From positions 1-33,683 of the forward strand of contig JAISNL010000171.1 in the NCBI GenBank assembly GCA_031276235.1: a stretch of DNA of 33,683 nt. Reading direction: 5' to 3'. Positions within the stretch are counted from its first letter, which is position 1; each line of letters starts with the position of its first letter. Source of the DNA: Prevotellaceae bacterium. Lineage in GTDB: Bacteria > Bacteroidota > Bacteroidia > Bacteroidales > UBA932. The notes below the pieces were generated by a model. That model saw only the letters and a program-made list of their open reading frames with translations, made no database searches and was not told the origin of the DNA. Positions 7,232-17,309 of the stretch are shown here, one piece after another. The translations under genes and the position numbers were made by a program.

Positions 7232-8686
7232 TTAATCTACTTCAGGATTTAAATATGCATTATTTTGCCGAAAAACGAATTTATTATCATTGTTCTTTTC
7301 AAATACCTTACTTGTAATATCGTGATTTGATTGTAATTGCGTTTCAATAACAATGTTTTCACGTACAAATGCAGGCTCGTTTTCGAGTTGTAAAATTTCT
7401 TGTTTTGTTAATCCTGTTAATTGTTTTTTTTCAACAACAGTGTTATTATTACTGATTGTTTTATCAATAGATTCATTTTGCAAATCTGCATTTTTATTTT
7501 TCACAATTATTCTGATCTCCTCCATATTATCTATTGACTGGTCATTGTCGGCTGTATTGCTATTATCGTAATTTTCTATTGTATCTTTGTTTATAAAATA
7601 ATCGTCATCTTGATTTGCTTTTACTATTTCAAAGGGAATTTCCTTCTGTTCAATCTGTTTATACACATCAATAACAGTCGGAGGCTGCGGCATGTAAAAT
7701 TCGGGCATATCATTCATTTCAAATCCTGTAGCTACAATAGTAATGATAAGTTCATCATCAAGCGACTGGTCATAAACTACGCCACGTTTGACATTTTCAA
7801 CTCTTCCTGCTTCTCGTTGAATATAATCCATAATTTCGTGCAGTTCGTCAAATTTTAATTCTTTTGTTTCGCTCGAAGTGATATTTACGAGTATATTTTT
7901 TGCTCCGTTTATTGAATTGTTATTAAGTAACGGAGATTTAAGCGCGGCATCAACGGCATCAATCGCTCGTTTTGCACCGGTTCCGTGTCCTGTGCCTAGC
8001 AATGCTACTCCACTGTTTTTCATTACTTTTTTCACATCTGCAAAATCTACATTAATATATCCGGATTTTGTAATTATTTCGGCAATTCCTTTGGCTGCGC
8101 TTGCCAATATTTTGTCGGCTTTTTTGAATCCATCTCGAACCGATAAATTTCCGTACATTTCGTATAATTTGTCGTTGCTGATAAGAAGCAGCGAATCCAC
8201 GCAATGTTTCAATTCATTTATTCCTGTAATTGCTCTGCGACGTGGTTCCATTCCTTCGTCTTTAAACGGAAGCGTAACGATTGCTACCGTCAATATGTCC
8301 ATTTCTTTTGCAATTTTTGCTATAATGGGAGTAGCGCCTGTTCCTGTGCCGCCTCCCATTCCTGCGGTAATAAAAATCATTTCGGTATTATCGCTGAGTG
8401 CGGCTTTAATATTTTCAATGCTTTCGATGGCAGCCTGTTTGCCTATTTCGGGGTCGCAGCCGGCGCCGCGTCCGCGAGTAAGTTCGCAGCCAAGCTGAAT
8501 TTTAGTTTGTATCGGACTTTTTTGCAATGCCTGTCCGTCTGTGTTGCATACGGCAAAATTAACGCCTTCAATTCCTAAATCCGACATATAATTTACGGCA
8601 TTTGTTCCGCCGCCGCCAACGCCAATTACTTTTATTATTGCACCTTGTGCATCCCACGTAGGAATCAATTCAATGTTTGTATTCAT
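7232..8686 (-). CDS. ftsZ: Cell division GTPase FtsZ
   Basis: FtsZ is the tubulin-like GTPase that forms the division ring under the inner membrane. The 484-residue protein shows the N-terminal GVGGGGTNAVNYM (22-34), the GTP-binding GGGTGTG (111-117), a T7 loop with NVDFADVKKVM, and the polymerisation domain to about residue 325. A long variable linker follows, with Asn/Asp-rich stretches. It includes a conserved-looking motif ILQLENEPAFVREN and ends NNAYLNPEVD. The extra C-terminal tail is like that of other Bacteroidota FtsZ proteins as I recall them. It is the last gene of the dcw cluster, 11 bases after ftsA. No GC-rich terminator follows, only an AT-only palindrome at 7211-7230. Confidence 0.98.
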   Translation of the reverse strand: MNTNIELIPTWDAQGAIIKVIGVGGGGTNAVNYMSDLGIEGVNFAVCNTDGQALQKSPIQTKIQLGCELTRGRGAGCDPEIGKQAAIESIENIKAALSDNTEMIFITAGMGGGTGTGATPIIAKIAKEMDILTVAIVTLPFKDEGMEPRRRAITGINELKHCVDSLLLISNDKLYEMYGNLSVRDGFKKADKILASAAKGIAEIITKSGYINVDFADVKKVMKNSGVALLGTGHGTGAKRAIDAVDAALKSPLLNNNSINGAKNILVNITSSETKELKFDELHEIMDYIQREAGRVENVKRGVVYDQSLDDELIITIVATGFEMNDMPEFYMPQPPTVIDVYKQIEQKEIPFEIVKANQDDDYFINKDTIENYDNSNTADNDQSIDNMEEIRIIVKNKNADLQNESIDKTISNNNTVVEKKQLTGLTKQEILQLENEPAFVRENIVIETQLQSNHDITSKVFEKNNDNKFVFRQNNAYLNPEVD

Positions 8687-8697
8687 AATATTATTTT

Positions 8698-10035
8698 TTA
8701 TACTGTGTCACTAATCTGAAACAAGTCATCCATCCAATCTGGAAGTTTGATTTTTCCTGTTTTTTTTCTTTTTTTTGTTGATATTTTAGTATCTGTCTGC
8801 ATTTCAATATTTGGCTGTAATTGTGTATTCGTATTTTCGTGAACAATTTCGGGAACTGTAATTGGTTCTAATTTTTGTTTGTTTTCCTCATATTCAGCGC
8901 CTTTAATAATAAGCCCTATTGCAGTTGAATAAAACGGTTGAGCAAAATATATTCCTGAATCACTGCTTAAATAAACAGGTTTCCCTATTCTGGATTCCAA
9001 TCCTGTTTGCATTTCGGCAAATTGTTTGAAGTTTGCCAACATTGAGCCTCCGCCCGTGAATACAATTCCTGCATTCAGTTTATCGGCAAATCCTGACAGT
9101 TCCAGTTCAAATTTAACAGCTTTGAGAATTTCTCCCATACGCGCATCAATAATTCTGGACAGAACTTTAGATGAAATTTCTTTATTGTCGTCATCGCTTT
9201 TGTTACCTACAGAAAAATATACATTGTCCGAAGATAAATAGCCAAGACATGAGCCGTATTTTATTTTTAACGATTCGGCAGTTTGCATAGATATTCTGCA
9301 GCCATCTCTTATATCTCGCGTAACAATATTTCCGCCAAAAGGAATTACTGCAGAATGGCGAACTGTATTATCGTAATAAACAACCATATCTGTTGTGCCT
9401 CCTCCAATATCTACCAATGCTACTCCCAATTCTTTTTCTTCGTCGGTGAGGACAGCAGCAGCCGAAGCAAGCGGTTCAAGAATCAAACGGTTTAATTTGA
9501 TATTTACTTTTCCGTTGCTCAAACATTGTTTGATAGTATCTATAGCTCCTGTTCTTCCCATTATAATATGATAATTTCCTGTTAATTCCTTGCCCAGCAT
9601 CCCTACGGGTTTTTTAATGTCCATTCTATCGTCAACATTATAGTTTTGCGGAATAACGTGCAAAATTTCTTCGCCGGGTTCCATTCGTATCGAATACATT
9701 TTTTCACGTAGAGCATCAATTTCATCTTGAGTAATCAAACTTCTTGCATCTCTGCGCAATTCTCTTACGCTTTCGCATAGGCATCTTATATGCTGCCCTG
9801 CTATGCCTACATAAACTTCGGAAAACTCAAGTCCCGATTCTTTTCTTAATTCATCAACAGACTGTTTGACCAATTCTGTTACATCAGCCAAATTTTCTAC
9901 TTCGCCGCGTACAATTCCAGCAGATTTCAGTTCGCAACTTGCTAAAATTCTGTAGCGTCCGTAGTCTGTTTTTTCTCCTATCAAGGCAACAATTTTTGTT
10001 GTGCCAAGATCAATTGCAACAATATAATTTTCCAT
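8698..10035 (-). CDS. ftsA: Cell division protein FtsA
   Basis: FtsA is the actin-like membrane tether of FtsZ. The 445-residue protein has the ATP-binding motifs AIDLGTTKI (7-15), VDIGGGTTDMVVY (208-220) and FTGGGSML (325-332). The 1C domain lies at about 84-165 in place of actin subdomain 1B. The C-terminus (KLPDWMDDLFQISDTV) is a likely amphipathic membrane-targeting helix after a basic linker (KISTKKRKKTGK). The length is slightly above the usual 420. It lies 4 bases after ftsQ and 11 before ftsZ, in the same operon. Confidence 0.97.
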   Translation of the reverse strand: MENYIVAIDLGTTKIVALIGEKTDYGRYRILASCELKSAGIVRGEVENLADVTELVKQSVDELRKESGLEFSEVYVGIAGQHIRCLCESVRELRRDARSLITQDEIDALREKMYSIRMEPGEEILHVIPQNYNVDDRMDIKKPVGMLGKELTGNYHIIMGRTGAIDTIKQCLSNGKVNIKLNRLILEPLASAAAVLTDEEKELGVALVDIGGGTTDMVVYYDNTVRHSAVIPFGGNIVTRDIRDGCRISMQTAESLKIKYGSCLGYLSSDNVYFSVGNKSDDDNKEISSKVLSRIIDARMGEILKAVKFELELSGFADKLNAGIVFTGGGSMLANFKQFAEMQTGLESRIGKPVYLSSDSGIYFAQPFYSTAIGLIIKGAEYEENKQKLEPITVPEIVHENTNTQLQPNIEMQTDTKISTKKRKKTGKIKLPDWMDDLFQISDTV

Positions 10036-10039
10036 ATTT

Positions 10040-10807
10040 TTATTTTTTACAAATTATTTGATTTTTATATTCTGTGTTTATTATTTTATATTTATCCCAT
10101 CCTATTGCAGGCATTGCGTATTGATAAAATTTTTGCAGTTTATTTAATTTCGACCTGAAATTATTCAAACTGCCGAGTATGACAAGATGCCCGGAAATTT
10201 GCGGAATTATTTCTATTTTGCCATTCGTTACGTTGATTTGTTCTATCATATCGTTCCAAAATGTATTTATTTGTAAAAAAGCAGCAAATTCATACAAATG
10301 ATTGAGAAATTTTCTATCTTTTGGAATATAACCTGCAAAACCGTTTCGCACAGGCGATGGAATTATTCCCGTAACAACAGGAATTTTCAAGCTTGGTTTG
10401 GGTGAAAACGGAAATATATAGCCTGTATCGTCGATGTAGCAGGTCATATTTTCACATTGTATTCTTATAACCGGATGTCTTTGTTCTATTTCGATATTTA
10501 AATTTGCATCTATGGTTGTAAAAACATTTAATGATTTGATAGCATGATTTTTACTTAAAATTTGCTTTATCTCGTAAGTGTTGATTTTATCCAAAGGTAC
10601 ATTAATTATTTTTTTGTTTTTCAGCATGGATTTTACAATATCTTCATCCACAAATGCAAATTTGTCATAGTCATATATTGTTATGTTAATGTTTTTACAA
10701 AGCAGAGTTTGTTCTCTGTTACCAACAAAAACGAATGCCAGCAACAAATATACTGTGATTGCCGTTGCCGCAAAAATTGCGAGTATGTATTTTACTGTTT
10801 TATTCAT
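10040..10807 (-). CDS. ftsQ: Cell division protein FtsQ
   Basis: The 255-residue protein has one N-terminal membrane segment (about residues 7-29, LAIFAATAITVYLLLAFVF). A periplasmic POTRA-like region follows at about 35-110, containing VPLDKINTYEIKQILSKN and IEIEQRHPVIRIQ, then the FtsQ beta domain. In the division complex FtsQ links FtsL and its partner to FtsW-FtsI. Sequence conservation is low, as is usual for this family, so the call rests on topology, the POTRA pattern and the position between murC and ftsA. It starts 29 bases after murC. Confidence 0.9.
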   Translation of the reverse strand: MNKTVKYILAIFAATAITVYLLLAFVFVGNREQTLLCKNINITIYDYDKFAFVDEDIVKSMLKNKKIINVPLDKINTYEIKQILSKNHAIKSLNVFTTIDANLNIEIEQRHPVIRIQCENMTCYIDDTGYIFPFSPKPSLKIPVVTGIIPSPVRNGFAGYIPKDRKFLNHLYEFAAFLQINTFWNDMIEQINVTNGKIEIIPQISGHLVILGSLNNFRSKLNKLQKFYQYAMPAIGWDKYKIINTEYKNQIICKK

Positions 10808-10836
10808 TGTGGTTCGTATTTACATCAATCATAAGT

Positions 10837-12201
10837 TTAAATTTTATTCAATATTTTTGTTATCGGCTCAACAAACAAATCAATATCTCCAGCTCCCAAC
10901 GTTAGCAACACATCAAATTCTTTTTTGTTTATAATATCCAGCAATTCACCTTTTTCACACAAGATTTTTTCGCCGCATTGAACATTATCAAAAATTATTT
11001 TCGATGTTATTCCATCTATAGGAAGTTCGCGTGCAGGATAAATATCAAGCAGCACGAGTTCGTCGGCAAGGCTCAGACTGTTTGCAAAATCAACGGCAAA
11101 ATCGCGTGTGCGCGTATATAAATGTGGTTGAAAAATTGCAGTTATTTTTCGTCCTGCAAACATTTCTTTTATTGACAGTATTGTATATCTCAATTCTTCA
11201 GGATGATGTGCGTAATCGTCAATATATGTAAGTTTTGGCGTGTTTATTTGCACATCCATGCGCCGTTTCACTCCAACAAAAGTTTCAAGTGCATTTTTCA
11301 GTTTACATTCATCAATATCAACAGTCCACGCCAACGCTGTTGCCGCAATCGCATTTTCAACATTAATTCTACCGGGAACTCCTAATTTGCAATTACGTAT
11401 TTTTCTGTCGGGCAGATTAATATCAAAACGGTAACATGCATCGTTGCACAGTTGAATATCGGAAGCATAAAAATCGCAAGGTTCATCGTACGAATAAGTG
11501 TAAATATTGATATTGTTTTCTGGTAATTTCAATGTGATGCCTTTTTTGATTACCAGCGTTCCGTTGGATTTTATTTGAGAAATAAATTTGGCGAATGCCT
11601 TGCGCATTTCTTCAATATTGCCGTAAATATCCAAATGGTCGGCATCTGTTGCCGTAACTGCGGCTGCATTTGGGAAAAGCTGCAAGAATGAACGATCAAA
11701 TTCATCTGCTTCGGCAACCATATAATCACTGCCAGAAAGCAATAAATTTGAATTGTAGTTTTTGGATATTCCGCCTAAAAACGCATCACAGCCATTGGCT
11801 GCAACCGTCAGTATATGTGCAAGAAGCGTGGATATGGTTGTTTTTCCGTGAGTGCCTGCAACCGCAAATGTGTGTTTGTTGTTTGCAATTAAGCCAAGCG
11901 CTTTGGAACGTTTCACAATGTTGAAATTGTTTGACTTAAAATAATTCAATTCTGCGTGTTCTTGCGGCACTGCCGGTGTGTATATAACCAAAGTATTTTC
12001 GGCATTTTTACAATTTTCGGGAATTTGCAACACATCATCCGTGTAATGTATCAACATGCCTTCGTTTTCAAGTTCCTTAGTCAGAGTTGATTCTGTTCTG
12101 TCGTAACCTGCAACAAAACACCCGTAATGCCTGTAATATCTGGCTAAAGCGCTCATCCCGATTCCTCCGATTCCGATTAGATATACTGCGTTTTTTTTCA
12201 T
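10837..12201 (-). CDS. murC: UDP-N-acetylmuramate--L-alanine ligase MurC
   Basis: MurC adds L-alanine to UDP-MurNAc, the first step of the stem peptide, using ATP in the cytoplasm. The 454-residue protein has the N-terminal Rossmann motif IGIGGIGMSALA (9-20) that marks MurC, the ATP site GTHGKTT (116-122), and the central-domain EADEFDRSF. The C-terminal domain contains YIDDYAHHPEE. The length is normal. Its start overlaps the murG stop (ATGA), so the two are coupled. Confidence 0.98.
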   Translation of the reverse strand: MKKNAVYLIGIGGIGMSALARYYRHYGCFVAGYDRTESTLTKELENEGMLIHYTDDVLQIPENCKNAENTLVIYTPAVPQEHAELNYFKSNNFNIVKRSKALGLIANNKHTFAVAGTHGKTTISTLLAHILTVAANGCDAFLGGISKNYNSNLLLSGSDYMVAEADEFDRSFLQLFPNAAAVTATDADHLDIYGNIEEMRKAFAKFISQIKSNGTLVIKKGITLKLPENNINIYTYSYDEPCDFYASDIQLCNDACYRFDINLPDRKIRNCKLGVPGRINVENAIAATALAWTVDIDECKLKNALETFVGVKRRMDVQINTPKLTYIDDYAHHPEELRYTILSIKEMFAGRKITAIFQPHLYTRTRDFAVDFANSLSLADELVLLDIYPARELPIDGITSKIIFDNVQCGEKILCEKGELLDIINKKEFDVLLTLGAGDIDLFVEPITKILNKI

Positions 12202-13298
12202 TGCACAACAAGTTTTAATATTTCATCAACAATATTTTCGGCGGCATTCGGCATTGCAAGTTTTGATATGCTGTTTCCGAGTTTTGCCATTTTTTCTTCA
12301 TCGCTCAATATTTGCAATACAGTATCAATCAAATCATTTTGAGCATTGATATCATCTATTTTCACGGCGGCGTCTTCGTTTACCAAAGCCATTGCATTTT
12401 TTGTTTGATGGTCTTCGGACACATTCGGAGATGGAACTAAAATACATGGTTTTGCAACAATACAAAGTTCAGAAATTGTGCCTGCGCCAGCACGCGATAT
12501 AATAATATCGGCAGCGGCAAAAGCTAAATCCATTCTGTAAATAAATTCAAAAACTTTTGTATTGCTCAGCGCAGAATAGTTAACTTCGTTTTGCGCCTGC
12601 GTGAAATAATTTTTTCCTGTCTGCCAAATCAATTGAATGTTGTTGTTATTTATTCTATTAAGTTCTTTAAGTATGACAGTATTCAATGTGCGTGCGCCGA
12701 GGCTTCCGCCAACTACCAGCAATGTTTTTTTTGATTTGTCAAGATTGAAATATTCGTAAGCCTCATTTTCCAAAATTCTCACATTAAACAAATCCTGACG
12801 GACGGGATTTCCTGTAAGAATTATTTTTGATGATGGGAAAAATTTTTGCATTCCGCTGTAGGCAACGCATATTTTTTTTGCTTTTTTTGCCAATATTTTA
12901 TTGGTCAATCCCGCATAAGAATTCTGCTCCTGAATAAGCGTTGCAATTCCCACGTTTGATGCGGCGTACAAGATTGGCGCACTTGCATATCCACCAACGC
13001 CAACAACAACATTTGGAGCAAAATCTTTTATTATTTTTTTTGCGCAATTCAAACTTTTTATGAATTTAAACGGCACGGCAAAATTTTTGAAAGTAAACTT
13101 GCGTTGCAATCCGGCAACAGGCAGTCCGATAATTTCATAACCTGCAGCCGGTATTTTTTCCATTTCCATTCGTCCTGTCGCGCCGACAAAGAGTATTTCG
13201 ATGTCGGGATTTCGTTTTTTTAGAGTGTCGGCAATTGATATGGCTGGATAAATATGTCCGCCCGTGCCGCCTCCGCTTATGATTATTTTCATTTTCAT
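12198..13298 (-). CDS. murG: MurG, lipid II-forming GlcNAc transferase
   Basis: MurG transfers GlcNAc from UDP-GlcNAc to lipid I on the inner face of the membrane. The 366-residue protein shows GGGTGGHIYPAISIA (9-23), the hydrophobic membrane-contact patch around FAVPFKFI, the second-domain motif VVGGSLGARTLN (195-206), and the donor-site ISRAGAGTISEL (267-278). PSPNVSEDHQTKNA follows (289-302). I kept the start at 13298, which overlaps the ftsW stop as ATGA; a second ATG two codons later is also possible. Confidence 0.98.
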   Translation of the reverse strand: MKMKIIISGGGTGGHIYPAISIADTLKKRNPDIEILFVGATGRMEMEKIPAAGYEIIGLPVAGLQRKFTFKNFAVPFKFIKSLNCAKKIIKDFAPNVVVGVGGYASAPILYAASNVGIATLIQEQNSYAGLTNKILAKKAKKICVAYSGMQKFFPSSKIILTGNPVRQDLFNVRILENEAYEYFNLDKSKKTLLVVGGSLGARTLNTVILKELNRINNNNIQLIWQTGKNYFTQAQNEVNYSALSNTKVFEFIYRMDLAFAAADIIISRAGAGTISELCIVAKPCILVPSPNVSEDHQTKNAMALVNEDAAVKIDDINAQNDLIDTVLQILSDEEKMAKLGNSISKLAMPNAAENIVDEILKLVVQ

Positions 13299-14692
13299 TG
13301 TATTTCAGTTATTTTTTCGTTGCTATTGTCTGGCGCATATTTTTCATTGCTGTTTGAGTTTGATATTGCCTGATTATTTGCAGCTCTGCTGATAGACAAA
13401 ATTATTCCGAGCGTGATTCCCGTACACAATATGGATGTGCCGCCATGACTTACAAAAGGCAATGTTTGCCCCGTTACGGGAAAAATTCCTACAGAAACGC
13501 CCATATTTGTCATTGCCTGCAAAACCAACATCAACATTAATCCCAAAACGGTAACAGATGAAAATATTCGCGTGCATTTTTTTGCAATCGTTGCCGCTCT
13601 GTACAGCAATGCCATGTATGCAAATAAAACTAATATTCCTCCTGTAAGTCCGTATTCTTCAACAATTATTGCAAAAACAAAATCGGAATGAGATGAATTG
13701 AGCAAATAACGTTGGGTGCTGTTTCCCGGTCCTTTGCCTACCAAGCCTCCTGCGGCAACAGCTATTTTTCCTCTGTCAGCCTGTTTTATGTCGGCATTTT
13801 TTATATCATTTTTTTTAAATATATTTTCTATTTTATTTGCAACGTTAACTGCGGGCGACCAGTTAAATGCAAGTCCCAAAACAAATAGCAAAGCTAAGGC
13901 AGCCAGTGCAATTCCGCATATTTTAAATAAATATTTCAATTTTGACCTTGCAAAAACCAGTATTAATATCAATATGCAAATAATTCCAAGTAATAAACCT
14001 ATGGTAGCAAAAGGAAAATCGTTTACTCTTTTTACGGCAGTAATTATACGCACAGGCCAGCCGATTGTAATTCCAGAAATACACAATAACGCAAAAGCCG
14101 CCAATGCAATTCCAAATATTTTGAAAAAAAATTTCAATTTCAAGCCGCCGATGAACAGTATTGACATACAAATAGATCCAAACAGCAATCCTATTGATGT
14201 GCCTTCAATAAAGGCAAGAAAGCAAACTGCACCTGCGGGTAAAACAATTTTTTTGAGAACATCTTTAAAATCATCAAAAATATTATCTTCCAAAACAGTT
14301 GCAAGGTATAGAACAAGCCCTATTTTTGCAACTTCGGAAGCTTGAAACTTTATACCTGCAATAGCAATCCAACGTCTGGCGCCATTCGTTACTTCTCCAG
14401 ACAACGAGGCATACAGGAGTAAAGCAATGCCGAAGATAAGCGTTAATGTTGCAAACTTTTTATACACGGAAACAGGAATGCGATGACAAATGAAAATCAA
14501 CGTAAATCCTCCTGCAAAAAATGCAAAATGCCGCATAAAATACCAATAAGCGCTGTGCCTGTATCGTTCACTTGCCGCCATATTGTCTGCAGATGCAGAT
14601 ATTACAAGCATCGAAATCAGAAACAATACTATCATTATCGCCCAAATAATTTTATCTCCTCTAAAATGTATTTTATTTAATAGATATTCCAT
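13295..14692 (-). CDS. ftsW: FtsW, SEDS septal peptidoglycan polymerase, with internal duplication
   Basis: FtsW polymerises glycan strands at the septum together with FtsI. SEDS hallmarks are RWIAIAGIKFQASEVAKI (107-124), GGLVGKGPGNSTQRYLLN (315-332), SDFVFAIIVEEYGLTGG (336-352, with the likely catalytic Asp337) and PVTGQTLPFVSHGGTSILC (405-423). It is 465 residues, longer than expected. Residues about 165-229 and 230-294 are a tandem duplication: IGLLFGSICMSILF..KLKFFFKIFGIALAAFALL is followed by IGLLLGIICILILI..KLKYLFKICGIALAALALL. Each unit carries two hydrophobic segments, so about 12 are predicted in place of 10. All known catalytic landmarks are kept, so the gene is probably functional. 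It lies 11 bases after murD and overlaps murG. Confidence 0.97.
   Translation of the reverse strand: MEYLLNKIHFRGDKIIWAIMIVLFLISMLVISASADNMAASERYRHSAYWYFMRHFAFFAGGFTLIFICHRIPVSVYKKFATLTLIFGIALLLYASLSGEVTNGARRWIAIAGIKFQASEVAKIGLVLYLATVLEDNIFDDFKDVLKKIVLPAGAVCFLAFIEGTSIGLLFGSICMSILFIGGLKLKFFFKIFGIALAAFALLCISGITIGWPVRIITAVKRVNDFPFATIGLLLGIICILILILVFARSKLKYLFKICGIALAALALLFVLGLAFNWSPAVNVANKIENIFKKNDIKNADIKQADRGKIAVAAGGLVGKGPGNSTQRYLLNSSHSDFVFAIIVEEYGLTGGILVLFAYMALLYRAATIAKKCTRIFSSVTVLGLMLMLVLQAMTNMGVSVGIFPVTGQTLPFVSHGGTSILCTGITLGIILSISRAANNQAISNSNSNEKYAPDNSNEKITEIQ
13859..14200 (-). repeat. In-frame tandem duplication within ftsW
   Basis: Copy 1 is at 14057-14200 and copy 2 at 13859-14005, offset by about 198 bases. 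Nucleotide similarity is still visible, for example gccgccaatgcaattcc at about 14097 against gcagccagtgcaattcc at 13899, each followed by an AT-rich stretch ending in tttcaattt. The linkers after each copy (VKRVNDF and ANKIENIF) also resemble one another. Confidence 0.85.
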
Positions 14693-14703
14693 TTTATTTA
14701 ATA

Positions 14704-16038
14704 TTATAAGTTTCTGACATATTTTTTAAACTGTTCGCCTCTGTCTTCGTAATTTTCAAATAAATCAAAGCTTGCACAAGCCGGCGACAGTAAAACAGTA
14801 TCGCCAGAACAGGCAAGTTCATAAGATTTTTCAACAGCATCTTTTGCCGAATATGTTTCTATAATAATGGGAACTGCATCTTTGAAAAATGAAACAATTT
14901 TTGAGTTATCAATACCCAAACAGACAATTGCCCGTACTTTTTCCTTTACCAAATCCATAATTTCGTTGTAATCGTTGCCTTTATCTGTGCCTCCTGCAAT
15001 CCATACAATGTTACCTTTTATGCTGTCTAATGCATACCAAACGGAATTTACGTTTGTTGCCTTTGAATCATTGATAAATTTAATTCCGCCTATGCTCAAC
15101 ACAAATTCCAACCGATGCTCCACGCCTTTGAATGTTGAAAGGCTCTGACGTATAATTTCGTTCTTTACGTCAAGCATTTTGCCTGTAATTGCAGCTGCCA
15201 TTGAATTGTAAATATTGTGTTTACCTTTCAGCGACAAGTCATCTGTCAGCATTGAAAACACGTCGTTGTTGACTTGTGCAAGCAGCGACCCGTTTTCTAT
15301 ATGCGCTCCCTGACTAATATTGGTTTTTTGTGAAAACGGCAACATTTTTGCTTTCGATACGATTTTTTCGATATGCTGCATTGTTATCTTATCATCCGCG
15401 CAAAATATAAAACAGTCATCATCATTCATATTTTGCAGAATTCTGAATTTTGAACGAACATAATTTTCCAGTTTATAATCGTATCTGTCCAAATGGTCTG
15501 GCGTGATATTCAGTAGAACTGCAATATCGGCTTTAAATTCATACATTCCATCAAGTTGGAAACTGCTTAATTCCAGCACATAATAATCATGATTTTCGGT
15601 AGCAATCTGAAACGCAAAACTTTTGCCGATATTGCCTGCCAATCCTGCGTTTATGCCTGCGTTTTTCAAAAGAAAGCATATCAGAGTAGCCGTGGTGGTT
15701 TTGCCGTTGCTGCCTGTGATGCATATTTTTTTTGCATTACAGTATCGTCCGGCAAATTCAATCTCGGAAATTATATTTATTCCTTTTTCTTTTGCTTTTA
15801 CAATCACAGGAGCTTTATCTGGAATGCCGGGACTTTTTATTATTTCGTCAGCATTTAAGATTTTATCTGAACTATGCTTGTTTTCTTCAAAATCAATATT
15901 GTATTGGACAAGCACTTTTTTGTATTCATCATTTATTTGTCCTTTATCAGAAAGGAATACATTCATTTTTTTTGTTTTGGCTAAAATCGCCGCTCCTGTT
16001 CCGCTTTCGCCTCCGCCTAATACGACTATCCGTTTCAT
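14704..16038 (-). CDS. murD: UDP-MurNAc-L-Ala--D-glutamate ligase MurD
   Basis: MurD adds D-glutamate to UDP-MurNAc-L-Ala in the cytoplasm. The 444-residue protein has the N-terminal VVLGGGESGTGAAILA (5-20), IKSPGIP (67-73), the ATP site GSNGKTTT (109-116), LELSSFQLD, NITPDHLDRY and a C-terminal LLSPACASFDLFENYEDRGE. These are typical of MurD. It starts 6 bases after mraY and ends 11 bases before ftsW. Confidence 0.98.
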   Translation of the reverse strand: MKRIVVLGGGESGTGAAILAKTKKMNVFLSDKGQINDEYKKVLVQYNIDFEENKHSSDKILNADEIIKSPGIPDKAPVIVKAKEKGINIISEIEFAGRYCNAKKICITGSNGKTTTATLICFLLKNAGINAGLAGNIGKSFAFQIATENHDYYVLELSSFQLDGMYEFKADIAVLLNITPDHLDRYDYKLENYVRSKFRILQNMNDDDCFIFCADDKITMQHIEKIVSKAKMLPFSQKTNISQGAHIENGSLLAQVNNDVFSMLTDDLSLKGKHNIYNSMAAAITGKMLDVKNEIIRQSLSTFKGVEHRLEFVLSIGGIKFINDSKATNVNSVWYALDSIKGNIVWIAGGTDKGNDYNEIMDLVKEKVRAIVCLGIDNSKIVSFFKDAVPIIIETYSAKDAVEKSYELACSGDTVLLSPACASFDLFENYEDRGEQFKKYVRNL

Positions 16039-16044
16039 ATCTGA

Positions 16045-17307
16045 TTATCTTAATTTTAATGTTACAATACTTATTACAGCTAATAATAATGTTATAATCC
16101 AAAATCTCACTACAATTTTTGATTCAGGTAGAGGATTTTTTGGTTTTTGAATAATTGCATCAATGCCTGCATAACCCTGTTTTTGAAAATGATGATGCAA
16201 AGGCGTCATTTTGAAAATTCTGCGACCTGTTCCGTATTTGTGCCTTGTGTATTTGAAATATATGGTTTGCATTAAAACCGATAAACTTTCGGCAAAAAAC
16301 ACTCCGCATAAAACAGGTATCAACAGTTCTTTTCGAATCATTACCGCAAAAACAGCAATAATTCCGCCTATTGCCAAACTTCCGGTATCGCCCATAAACA
16401 CTTGAGCAGGATATGAATTATACCATAAAAAGCCTATAAGCGCTCCGATAAACGCTCCCATGAAAATTACAAGCTCTCCCGAATTAGGAATGTACATTAT
16501 ATTTAAATATCCCGCATAAATTACGTTCCCCGACAAATAAGCAAAAATACCAAGTACAACGCCGATGATAGCCGATATTCCTGTTGCCAGTCCATCAAGT
16601 CCATCTGTGAGATTCGCTCCGTTTGAAACAGCGGTTACAATCAAAATTATAACAGCAATAAAAACAATCCATGTAATTGCCGATGTATTGTCGTTTCCGG
16701 GTACAAGCATATTGTAGTTAAATTCATTATCTTTAAAAAAAGGAATGGTTGTTATTGTAGATTTTATGTTTGTTCCTGAGTGTTCGGTTATTTCCTGTTC
16801 GTTCTTAATAATTAAATTCTCCGATTTTTCGCGTACTACAATGCTGTCGCTGAACCACATTGTAAGTCCTACAATTAAGCCTAATCCTATTTGTCCTATA
16901 ATTTTAAATCGTTTTTTTAATCCGCCCTTTTTATGGCGAAATACTTTTATATAATCGTCTAAAAATCCTATTAATCCAAGCCATATTGTTGATACAATCA
17001 TTAGTATAATGTAAACATTTGCAAGATTACAAAATAAAAACACAGGAATAAGAATACTTAAAAGTATAATAATTCCGCCCATTGTTGGCGTGCCTTTTTT
17101 TTGCAACTGACCTTCGAGTCCCAAATCGCGAATTTCTTCTCCTATTTGTTTTCGGCGTATAAATTTAATAATATATTTGCCGAAAATCATTGATATTATC
17201 AATGAAAATATTACAGCCATAGCCACTCTGAAGCTAATGTATTTGAATACTCCGCTGCCGGGAATACTAAAATGTTGATTTATATATTCAAACAAATGGT
17301 ACAACAT
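16045..17307 (-). CDS. mraY: MraY, phospho-MurNAc-pentapeptide transferase
   Basis: MraY moves phospho-MurNAc-pentapeptide onto undecaprenyl phosphate to give lipid I in the inner membrane. The 420-residue protein shows KKGTPTMGG (70-78), GFLDDYIKV (114-122), [12 protein letters not shown] (232-243), [12 protein letters not shown] (305-315) and TPLHHHF (368-374) with the MraY histidine triplet. It is about 60 residues longer than the enterobacterial protein. The extra length is mainly a hydrophilic loop at about 152-210; I recall similar extensions in Bacteroidota MraY. The start lies 2 bases after the murE stop. Confidence 0.98.
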   Translation of the reverse strand: MLYHLFEYINQHFSIPGSGVFKYISFRVAMAVIFSLIISMIFGKYIIKFIRRKQIGEEIRDLGLEGQLQKKGTPTMGGIIILLSILIPVFLFCNLANVYIILMIVSTIWLGLIGFLDDYIKVFRHKKGGLKKRFKIIGQIGLGLIVGLTMWFSDSIVVREKSENLIIKNEQEITEHSGTNIKSTITTIPFFKDNEFNYNMLVPGNDNTSAITWIVFIAVIILIVTAVSNGANLTDGLDGLATGISAIIGVVLGIFAYLSGNVIYAGYLNIMYIPNSGELVIFMGAFIGALIGFLWYNSYPAQVFMGDTGSLAIGGIIAVFAVMIRKELLIPVLCGVFFAESLSVLMQTIYFKYTRHKYGTGRRIFKMTPLHHHFQKQGYAGIDAIIQKPKNPLPESKIVVRFWIITLLLAVISIVTLKLR

Positions 17308-17309
17308 AA

